This document shows, in pieces, positions 1 to 5,541 of a stretch of DNA of 8,399 bases. Source of the DNA: Chitinophagaceae bacterium (lineage in GTDB: Bacteria > Bacteroidota > Bacteroidia > Chitinophagales > Chitinophagaceae); NCBI GenBank assembly GCA_947378615.1, contig CANCKV010000115.1, forward strand, positions 1 through 8,399, read 5' to 3'. The stretch's first letter is position 1, and the number at the start of each line of letters is the position of its first letter. The notes under the pieces were generated by a model. It had not been told where the DNA came from. It saw only the letters and a program-made list of their open reading frames with translations, and searched no databases. Position numbers and translations under genes: made by a program.

Positions 1-499
1 ATTACAAATACCTCTCCACCAGAATTATACAATTGCCATCGCAGTAGGAGCATTCTTTCAATCCCTTACAAAAAACTGAAGTAGTAATCTCTCGGATTCA
101 AATCGAATATGGAATTTCGCTTATCGATTATGGTATTTCGGTCATCAAGTATGGAACAATGGCAAATCATTCCCAAACATTGGTCATCGAATATGGATTA
201 TCGCCACTAATTATCAAGAATCAACACATGAGTTCCAAATAAACCAGATTGAGATGGAACTTTAACGCATAATGATCGAAAATACCTCAATGAATCCCAA
301 ACATACCCACATGAGTTTGAATCAATTCCTTATGATTTCAACGCTTTTCAATAAAAAACTATTGGTGTACCTATCTGAGACTAGATGTCGCTGTGTTGAG
401 ATCTCTTTTCTAGTTTCTATAATTTCCGATAGAAATACATTTATAAATTGCTCAAATTATTTATTACTTTTTTTAGCAATCATCAATATCTCTAATTAA
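1..499. other. No supported gene; AT-rich stretch with degenerate repeats
   Basis: This stretch lies beyond the 3' end of the radical SAM gene and I see no convincing gene in it. A 75-codon plus-strand frame (272-499) has a composition unlike a real protein and no recognisable motif. A frame without a start codon, 48-242, would encode a heptapeptide repeat, described separately as a 21-nt DNA repeat. No hairpin followed by a T-run is visible that would end the minus-strand transcript. The window edge at position 1 may cut off context. Confidence 0.6.
102..206. repeat. Degenerate 21-nt tandem repeat, about five units
   Basis: Units in strict 21-nt phase start at 102, 123, 144, 165 and 186. 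The common core is ATCGAnTATGGnATTTCG. Units 1 and 2 agree at 17 of 21 positions, and units 1 and 5 also at 17 of 21. Unit 3 is weaker (about 12 of 21 against unit 1) and unit 4 is barely recognisable. In one plus-strand frame (48-242, no ATG or other clear start) the units would read as a heptapeptide of the form I-(E/D/K)-Y-G-(I/L)-S-x. This could be a decayed coding repeat or a non-coding intergenic repeat. I cannot tell which. Confidence 0.6.
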
Positions 500-1786
500 T
501 TAATGATGTGCAAAATCATTATCAAAGTTCCCATTTATACGTTCAATTGGAGGGTTGAAATATCCATACTTTACATTTGGGAACTCTTCTTTGATTAAGT
601 CCTGCAATTGTTTGACTCCCAATAGTTCTCCCACTTCTGAAACATTGATTTGTTCGAGATACCAATCAGGATCAATATTAAAATTACGCCATTGAATCAT
701 GCTTAAATCCGTTTCCTTAATAAGTTTTCTCAATGCTTCATATTCCTCAACAGTGTCTGTCATGCCAGGAAAAACAAAATAGTTGATACTAGCCCATCCT
801 CCATAACTTCTTACGACTTTCAGACTCTCAATAATATCCTCGAATTGATAATTATTGGGACGATAGTAGGGGGTATAAATATGTTTTTGGGCAGAATTTG
901 TACTCACTCTAATACTATTTAAACCCACTTCACATAATGCCCTTACTGCATTTGGTTTCGAGCCATTTGTATTGATGTTGATACTGCCTTTCGGTGTATG
1001 TTTTCGAATTTGAATGATTGCTTCTCGAATTGTCTCCCACATCAGTAAGGGTTCTCCCTCACAGCCTTGTCCAAAACTAATAATAGGGAAGGGGGCATTC
1101 ATTAAATGAGGAACTGTAAACTCTACTATTTCTTCTGCTGTAGGCATAAAAGTAAGTCTATCTTGAGTGGCAACTATTGTTTCATCTTCTGGCTGAAAAG
1201 ATATACAACCAATACAATTTGCATTGCAAGCAGGAGAAGTTGGAACCGGACATTCCCATCTTCCCAAAGACAAATTCCTCGCTGCGGGACAAGTATAAGT
1301 TTGACAGCAGTTTTCCATCAAATGCTTTACCAATCGATTATAAGGATATGCTGACAACAAACTTTTAGTGCCATCTTTTATTTCCTTTTCATGATATCCT
1401 TCTGCTTCTTGGCGAATATCTGGTTCTACACGAACTGCTGCAACATAGAATTTTTCATCTTGCCATCCTGCTGCTGTATAACAAAAAAGGGGCAATGTAG
1501 GCGCATCTGGCAATGTCTCGTAAGCAGCAATGAACAAACCTGTATGTGCAGGAGGTATAAAGGCAGCAACCGCCCATCCTTTTTCGCACAAACGCATATC
1601 ACCTGATTCTACATCAATACCAATTCCCCTTCTGCCAGGAAGTTCGTAAAGATTACCTCCTACAGGCAATTCAATCCAATCCTCAGCTTCTACAGGATAG
1701 GCATCCCATCCTGCACGACCAACTGCATATAAGGAAGTATCTTCGAAAATATTTCCGCAACCATCTGAATATAATAAGTAAGGCAT
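500..1786 (-). CDS. Radical SAM protein of uncharacterised family
   Basis: A 428-residue protein with a central radical SAM core. The iron-sulfur motif is C187-NAN-C191-IG-C194, a canonical CxxxCxxC. It is followed by FGQGCEGEP (about 238-246, equivalent to the SAM-binding GGEP strand) and INTNGS (271-276), as in the MoaA/PqqE-like branch. About 165 residues precede the core and contain no domain I can name. Four further cysteines (C160, C161, C166, C179) lie just before the core and could hold an auxiliary cluster or zinc; that is inference. Reductive cleavage of SAM is expected from the family, but the substrate is unknown. The ATG at 1786 is preceded by an A-rich AAAAGAG stretch and by a large inverted repeat. 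No TAnnTTTG box lies in the 116-bp gap, so the gene is probably cotranscribed with the membrane-protein gene upstream. Similar proteins are, to my recollection, common in Bacteroidota and annotated only as radical SAM. Confidence 0.95.
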   Translation of the reverse strand: MPYLLYSDGCGNIFEDTSLYAVGRAGWDAYPVEAEDWIELPVGGNLYELPGRRGIGIDVESGDMRLCEKGWAVAAFIPPAHTGLFIAAYETLPDAPTLPLFCYTAAGWQDEKFYVAAVRVEPDIRQEAEGYHEKEIKDGTKSLLSAYPYNRLVKHLMENCCQTYTCPAARNLSLGRWECPVPTSPACNANCIGCISFQPEDETIVATQDRLTFMPTAEEIVEFTVPHLMNAPFPIISFGQGCEGEPLLMWETIREAIIQIRKHTPKGSININTNGSKPNAVRALCEVGLNSIRVSTNSAQKHIYTPYYRPNNYQFEDIIESLKVVRSYGGWASINYFVFPGMTDTVEEYEALRKLIKETDLSMIQWRNFNIDPDWYLEQINVSEVGELLGVKQLQDLIKEEFPNVKYGYFNPPIERINGNFDNDFAHH

Positions 1787-1792
1787 CTCTTT

Positions 1793-1908
1793 TTAGTTGT
1801 TAGTGATTAGTTGTTAGTGATTAGTTGTTAGTTATTTGTGGTTAATAATTTGAACTATTAATAAGAACTAACCACTAACCACTAATCACTAACAACTAAC
1901 CACTATAG
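1793..1908. repeat. Large inverted repeat made of 7-nt tandem units
   Basis: The left arm (1793-1841) is seven head-to-tail heptamers of the form TTAGT(T/G)(G/A), the last two degenerate. The right arm (1867-1908) is six heptamers of the form ACTAA(C/T)(C/A), the last degenerate, which is the reverse complement in shifted phase. Positions 1807-1825 pair perfectly with 1881-1899 (19 bp), and 1827-1832 with 1874-1879; overall about 30 of 35 columns pair. The apex has a second small inverted repeat, TTAATA (1842-1847) with TATTAA (1856-1861). The right arm covers the stop codon of the membrane-protein gene (1903-1905) and the left arm ends six bases before the radical SAM ATG. There is no T-run on the transcribed side, so it does not look like an intrinsic terminator. 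Confidence 0.9.
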
Positions 1909-2475
1909 TATTTGTTCTTTACAGAAGGCATTAAACTCATTTTCGATTTCTTTTGAAACAGGTTCGTTAACTTCTTTTTGAATCAGGGTATTATCTTTTA
2001 AATCTATTGTTACTAATCCATCTTTCAATACCACATTACTGATGACACTCCATCCATACCTTTTTTTAGGAATACTATTGAATACTATTTCTTCACTATC
2101 AAAGGCAATTTCTGCAGGAACCTTAACTGGCTTTTCTAAGAAGCAGGCTACTATATAAATAAGTGCTATTAATTGTCCGGAAGGTACAACAAACCATCCC
2201 CATGCAGCGAACATGAGTGCAAAACGGAAATATGGAATGATGCCTCGCTTCAATTGATTTGTGCAAAATATCCACCATCCAATTATCATGACAGAAACTG
2301 TCAATAACAAGTAGGCAGAACTAGCCTCTAATTTGGTATTATGCAGCATTAATGTGGCATAAGAATCAAAAATAAAAGCAGCTAATGCTAGTAACAACAT
2401 CAATTTGCTCACATTGTCAATTAATTCAAACGACTTCTTTTTAAGAACAATAATATAATCATACGTTTTAACCAT
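1903..2475 (-). CDS. Small four-helix membrane protein, possible PH-like C-terminal domain
   Basis: A 190-residue protein that I do not recognise by name. Hydrophobic segments lie at about 23-43, 53-71, 81-96 and 99-115, so four inner-membrane helices are likely. The tail (about 120-190) is soluble and reads as beta strands followed by a helix, including AFDSEEIVF, RYGWSVISNV and LVTIDLKDN. This resembles the layout of YcxB-like or bacterial PH-like domains that follow membrane helices, but the match is by eye and weak. No signal peptide and no catalytic motif are visible. The ATG at 2475 sits 16 nt behind a TACATTTG box, which supports this start. The next gene in the same direction is the radical SAM gene, 116 bp on, and the stop codon lies inside the inverted repeat between them. 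Confidence 0.85.
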   Translation of the reverse strand: MVKTYDYIIVLKKKSFELIDNVSKLMLLLALAAFIFDSYATLMLHNTKLEASSAYLLLTVSVMIIGWWIFCTNQLKRGIIPYFRFALMFAAWGWFVVPSGQLIALIYIVACFLEKPVKVPAEIAFDSEEIVFNSIPKKRYGWSVISNVVLKDGLVTIDLKDNTLIQKEVNEPVSKEIENEFNAFCKEQIL

Positions 2476-2491
2476 AATCTATTTTAAGTGG

Positions 2492-2499
2492 CAAATGTA
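2492..2499 (-). promoter_or_regulatory. Bacteroidota -7 promoter box for the membrane-protein gene
   Basis: On the minus strand this reads TACATTTG, an exact match to the TAnnTTTG -7 element of Bacteroidota sigma factors. It ends 16 nt before the ATG at 2475. No TTG or TTTG is seen at the usual 17-23 nt further upstream; the nearest TTTG (2529-2526) is 26 nt away. Transcription would begin about 7 nt downstream, leaving a leader of roughly 10 nt. Confidence 0.6.
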
Positions 2500-2568
2500 A
2501 GTATCCTGAGTACAGATTACCCTCTCAAATTAAATGAAAAGACATTTTAGTAGTATTACATTTCTCTT

Positions 2569-2599
2569 TTTACTAAAAACGAATGATTTTTTTAGTAAA
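2569..2599. repeat. Perfect 11-bp inverted repeat with 9-nt loop
   Basis: TTTACTAAAAA (2569-2579) pairs exactly with TTTTTAGTAAA (2589-2599) around a 9-nt loop. It lies about 95 bp upstream of the membrane-protein ATG and about 390 bp upstream of the ROK ATG. It lacks a GC-rich stem, so it is a poor terminator. An operator for a dimeric regulator is possible, but in a very AT-rich region chance is a real alternative. Confidence 0.45.
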
Positions 2600-2961
2600 T
2601 ATTATAAAGATTTACACTCTTTGTAATATATTTTACGACATTACATAGTAGCAACATAGTTCAAAAAAAGTATATAATCTGAATAATCATATTTTGTTTT
2701 TAAGATAAATCAGATAGTTTCTAATCGGGGGATTAACACAATTTAAAATGAAAAAAAAGGAAGACAATATTTGTTTTTCAATTCAAAATAAGAAAATGAA
2801 CTAATAACCAAGAGAAGCCCATGTGTAGATTTGTGAAAATCCTTGTCGATTTTGTCTTAATGCCACATTAGTTATAACAAAAGTTCTACTTAATATTTCA
2901 TATTTGATTTTCTTCAAAGTATTTTATTTGAATTAAATGAACTCAAATCTTTAATCACAAT

Positions 2962-2969
2962 TATATTTG
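2962..2969 (+). promoter_or_regulatory. Bacteroidota -7 promoter box for the ROK kinase gene
   Basis: TATATTTG matches TAnnTTTG exactly and ends 18 nt before the ATG at 2988. The nearest upstream TTTG (2927-2930) is 31 nt away, which is longer than usual for a -33 partner. The box overlaps a possible in-frame TTG start at 2967, so it argues that translation begins at the ATG. Confidence 0.6.
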
Positions 2970-2987
2970 CGTTCTAAATTTTTTAAT

Positions 2988-3953
2988 ATGAGTAATGCCC
3001 ATAACACAAAATATGCAATTGGAATAGATTTAGGTGGAACGAGTACTAAATTTGGAATAGTTGATAAAGATGGTAATATCCTAGAGCAAGATAGGATTCC
3101 TACTGCAAGTGAAAAGCCTGTTGATTTTTTTATCGACGAATTGCATAAAAAATTACAACCATTGATTGATAAGATAGGAGGAAAGGAAAAGTTTATTGGC
3201 ATTGGAATGGGCGCACCTAATGGAAATGTTTACACAGGTAATATTGAATATGCAGCAAACCTTCATTGGCATGGGATAGTGCCAATTGCACATTTATTAA
3301 CAGAGAAGTTTGGATTGCATGCATCTCTTACAAACGATGCAAATGCTGCGGCAATGGGAGAAATGATGTACGGTGCAGCAAAGGGTATGAAGCATTTTAT
3401 TACGATTACACTTGGAACAGGAGTGGGGAGTGGGATAGTAATTGATGGGAAAATGGTAGTAGGAAATGATGGATTTGCTGGCGAATTGGGTCACACTATT
3501 GTTAGATATAATGGTCGATTGCATAAGCAAACTGGAAGTAGGGGATGTCTTGAATCTTATGCTTCTGCAACCGGCGTAAGACAAACGGCTATAGAGTTTA
3601 TGGAAAATAATCCAGAACAGCCAAGTCTTTTAAGAAAGTACTCTGAAATGGAGTTGACAAGCGAAACTGTTTATAATTGTGCCTTACAAGGAGATGAAAT
3701 TGCACAAGATGTATTCCAATTTACAGGAGAAATACTAGGTGAAGCTTTAGCCAACTTTGTAATGTTTTCGTCGCCTCAAGCAATTATTTTATTTGGAGGA
3801 CTGACTAAGGCAGGCAGCTATATTATGAATCCTACTAAGGAAGCAATGGAAAAAAACTTGTATCAGGTATTTAAAAATAAGGTTCAATTGGTATTTAGTA
3901 ATCTAAAAGAATCTGATGCAGCAATTTTAGGTGCAAGTGCACTTGTACTTTAA
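2988..3953 (+). CDS. ROK-family sugar kinase (glucokinase-like)
   Basis: A 321-residue cytosolic kinase of the ROK family, the usual length. It is expected to phosphorylate a hexose, most likely glucose, with ATP. The phosphate-1 loop IGIDLGGTSTKFG lies at 11-23, the catalytic aspartate is D117 in TNDANA, the phosphate-2 loop is LGTGVGSG (142-149), and GELGH (165-169) supplies the glutamate and histidine that contact sugar and metal. The ROK zinc signature CxCGxxGCxE is altered: at 180-189 it reads KQTGSRGCLE, so two of three cysteines are replaced and only C187 remains. Sugar specificity (glucose, mannose, N-acetyl sugars) cannot be settled from sequence alone. I chose the ATG at 2988 over the in-frame TTG at 2967, because the TTG lies inside the -7 box and adds seven residues absent from the family core. 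DUF2461 follows after 67 bp in the same direction. Confidence 0.95.
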   Translation: MSNAHNTKYAIGIDLGGTSTKFGIVDKDGNILEQDRIPTASEKPVDFFIDELHKKLQPLIDKIGGKEKFIGIGMGAPNGNVYTGNIEYAANLHWHGIVPIAHLLTEKFGLHASLTNDANAAAMGEMMYGAAKGMKHFITITLGTGVGSGIVIDGKMVVGNDGFAGELGHTIVRYNGRLHKQTGSRGCLESYASATGVRQTAIEFMENNPEQPSLLRKYSEMELTSETVYNCALQGDEIAQDVFQFTGEILGEALANFVMFSSPQAIILFGGLTKAGSYIMNPTKEAMEKNLYQVFKNKVQLVFSNLKESDAAILGASALVL

Positions 3954-4020
3954 TTGATATTAAACAATAGTATAGTTATTTTTTAATTTGAAAATTCATA
4001 TTTCATAACTCTAATATAAC

Positions 4021-4689
4021 ATGTTACAATATTCAACAATAGAATTCTTAAAGGCATTAAAGCAAAATAATCATAAAGCATGGTTTGACGAGAATAGAAA
4101 ACAGTACGAATATGCCAAAGAAGATTATTTGAACCTTATAGATGGAATAATTCGTGGCGTTGGTAAGAATGACCCTACTATTGCTTTACTTCAACCAAAA
4201 GAATGTGTTTTTCGCATCAATAGAGATGTGCGATTTAGTAAGGACAAGAGTCCCTATAAAACTAATTTTGGAGCAGGGTTTAGTAAAGGTGGAAAAAAGT
4301 CATTATTATCAGGTTATTACTTTCATTGTGAGCCGGGAAGTAGTTTTGTAGGTGGAGGAATTTGGATGCCGCCAGCACCTGAATTGAAAAAAGTTCGACA
4401 GGAAATCGATTATAATTGCACTGAATTTCAGGCAGTCCTCAGTAATCCTCTATTCAAAAAGCAATATGATGACCTAGAACGTGGTGCAGATACCAAGTTG
4501 TCAAGACCTCCAAAAGGTTACGATGAATCAAATCCTGCAATTGAATACTTGAAATTGAAGAGTTATATTGCAAGTGCTCCTATAAGTGATGAAGAATTGA
4601 CGAGTAAGAGTTTGGTTTCAAAAGTGGTCGAGGCATTTAATGCTTTACAACCATTAATTTACTTTATCAATCAGGCACTAGAGTTGTAG
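4021..4689 (+). CDS. DUF2461 family protein
   Basis: A 222-residue protein that matches the DUF2461 (TIGR02453-type) family in length and motifs. The N-terminal signature NNHKAWFDENRKQY lies at 16-29. The central RINRDVRFSKDKSPYKT is at about 65-81, then GYYFHCEPG (98-106) leads into FVGGGIWMP (109-117), and RPPKGYD (162-168) with YLKLKSY (176-182) closes the conserved part. The function of the family is not established and there is no catalytic motif I can assign. No signal peptide or membrane segment is present, so it is likely cytosolic. The 67-bp gap after the ROK gene has no terminator hairpin and no exact TAnnTTTG box, so cotranscription with the kinase is likely, though no functional link follows from that. 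Confidence 0.93.
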   Translation: MLQYSTIEFLKALKQNNHKAWFDENRKQYEYAKEDYLNLIDGIIRGVGKNDPTIALLQPKECVFRINRDVRFSKDKSPYKTNFGAGFSKGGKKSLLSGYYFHCEPGSSFVGGGIWMPPAPELKKVRQEIDYNCTEFQAVLSNPLFKKQYDDLERGADTKLSRPPKGYDESNPAIEYLKLKSYIASAPISDEELTSKSLVSKVVEAFNALQPLIYFINQALEL

Positions 4690-4757
4690 TTTATTAATCA
4701 AAATATTTCTCTTTTCATTATCACTTTTGTATTCACTTTACTCGGTCTAGTAAGCTG

Positions 4758-4765
4758 TATATTTG
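4758..4765 (+). promoter_or_regulatory. Bacteroidota -7 promoter box for the aspartic protease gene
   Basis: TATATTTG is identical to the box before the ROK gene and ends 13 nt before the ATG at 4779. A TTTG at 4726-4729 is 28 nt upstream, longer than the usual -33 spacing. It suggests that this gene has its own promoter, with a leader of only about 6 nt. Confidence 0.55.
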
Positions 4766-4778
4766 AAAAAATTATTTT

Positions 4779-5207
4779 ATGGGACTAGTATATGCAGATA
4801 TTGAGATTATAAACAGTACAGAACTAGAAATGGCAAAGAGGGGTTATATTGATAAGGAAGAGGTGAAACGGATGTTTTTGAATATATTGGTTGATACTGG
4901 AAGCTATATGTTGGCGATTAATGAAAACATACAGGAGATTTTGCAATTCCCTGTTGTAGAAAGCCGAAGAGCACAGTTGGCAAATGGTGAAGTCATAGAA
5001 TGTAAAGTTGTTTCGGGTGTAGAATTGAGGTTTAAGAATAGAACTAGTTATTGTAGTGCAATGGTATTGCCAGGAAATTCAGAGCCTCTACTTGGAGCTA
5101 TACCACTTGAAGAAATGGATGTTATTATCAATTCATCAAGACAGGAACTTTTAGTTAATCCAGAACATCCCGACATGGCAGTTTTAAAAATGAAGGCTTA
5201 CAACTAA
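4779..5207 (+). CDS. Small retropepsin-like (clan AA) aspartic protease
   Basis: A 142-residue protein with one retropepsin-like domain. The catalytic motif is V-D39-T-G-S (38-42), preceded by the strand FLNILVDTGS, and the second family landmark LLGAIPLE lies at 104-111. The strand between them includes QLANGEVIE (66-74), which has the position of a flap. Single-domain members of clan AA work as homodimers, with one aspartate from each chain; that is family knowledge, not seen here. No signal peptide or membrane anchor is visible, so it is probably cytosolic. Targets are unknown. The start at 4779 is supported by the -7 box 13 nt upstream. It lies between DUF2461 and the tRNA with no visible partner or substrate gene. 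A non-proteolytic role is possible. Confidence 0.88.
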   Translation: MGLVYADIEIINSTELEMAKRGYIDKEEVKRMFLNILVDTGSYMLAINENIQEILQFPVVESRRAQLANGEVIECKVVSGVELRFKNRTSYCSAMVLPGNSEPLLGAIPLEEMDVIINSSRQELLVNPEHPDMAVLKMKAYN

Positions 5208-5285
5208 TTGATATATCCGAATTTGCTTTTTTGAATAAAAATATTAGAAATCAAATTTTAGATAGGAGGATTAAAAACTAACTAT

Positions 5286-5293
5286 TACATTTG
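5286..5293 (+). promoter_or_regulatory. Bacteroidota -7 promoter box for tRNA-Leu
   Basis: TACATTTG is an exact TAnnTTTG match and ends 13 nt before the first base of the tRNA. Transcription from about 5300 would leave a 5' leader of around 7 nt for RNase P to remove. No TTG is visible at -33. Confidence 0.6.
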
Positions 5294-5306
5294 CAACCCA
5301 CTATAA

Positions 5307-5391
5307 GCGGCGATGGCGAAATTGGTAGACGCACTACTTTGAGGTGGTAGCGCCTTTAACGGGCGTGGGAGTTCGAATCTCCTTTGCCGCA
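5307..5391 (+). tRNA. tRNA-Leu (anticodon GAG)
   Basis: An 85-nt class II tRNA that folds by eye. The acceptor stem pairs 5307-5313 with 5384-5390 (one G-U). The D stem is GCG 5316-5318 with CGC 5330-5332. The anticodon stem pairs 5334-5338 with 5346-5350, and the loop TTGAGGT has anticodon GAG at 5341-5343, reading CUC and CUU. The long variable arm (CGCC with GGCG, 5351-5365) is the leucine and serine class mark, and the T arm has loop TTCGAAT. A73 is the discriminator, as expected for tRNA-Leu. CCA is not encoded (ACA follows), so it must be added after transcription. It closely resembles known bacterial tRNA-Leu(GAG). Confidence 0.97.
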
Positions 5392-5399
5392 CATTTTAC

Positions 5400-5426
5400 A
5401 ACCCGGAAATAACTTCCGGGTTTTTT
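5400..5426 (+). terminator. Intrinsic terminator after tRNA-Leu
   Basis: AACCCGGAA (5400-5408) pairs exactly with TTCCGGGTT (5414-5422) around a 5-nt loop and is followed at once by a run of six T (5421-5426). It starts nine bases after the tRNA and should separate tRNA transcription from the large gene at 5542. Confidence 0.92.
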
Positions 5427-5541
5427 ATTGCAATTACTAAAATAAAGCCTTTTTATTACTATAAAAAAATGAAATGCCTTTATATTTTCCTTATCCCTCC
5501 TCTCAATAGGTTACCTTCCGAGATTATAAAACTAATTATCG

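Larger units (their letters stand above)
2476..2987. other. Divergent AT-rich intergenic region, no gene
   Basis: About 510 bp between the divergent membrane-protein and ROK kinase genes. It contains the two outward -7 boxes (2492-2499 minus, 2962-2969 plus) and one perfect AT-rich hairpin (2569-2599). A smaller inverted repeat, AAAATC/GATTTT, lies near 2837-2854. An 18-codon frame at 2748-2804 is too short and too lysine- and asparagine-biased to call. No RNA gene or riboswitch fold was recognised. Confidence 0.6.

Noticed and set aside
272..499. 75-codon plus-strand open frame
   Set aside because: No family motif, biased composition, and no promoter box or ribosome site; probably a chance frame next to the 3' end of the radical SAM gene.
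572..579. TACATTTG on the plus strand, a further -7-like box
   Set aside because: It lies inside the radical SAM coding sequence, antisense, with no gene behind it; taken as a chance match.
1793..1908. Inverted repeat as insertion sequence ends or an intrinsic terminator
   Set aside because: There is no transposase, no target duplication that I can see, and no T-run after the stem on the transcribed strand.
2748..2804. 18-codon frame starting MKKKED in the divergent intergenic region
   Set aside because: Too short, lysine- and asparagine-rich as expected by chance in AT-rich DNA, and no exact -7 box before it.
2967..2987. In-frame TTG at 2967 as the ROK kinase start
   Set aside because: The TTG lies inside the TATATTTG promoter box and the added residues are not part of the family core; the ATG at 2988 is preferred.
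5264..5270. AGGAGGA, a perfect Shine-Dalgarno-like word
   Set aside because: No start codon follows at a suitable distance; the next feature is the tRNA, so it is likely coincidental.
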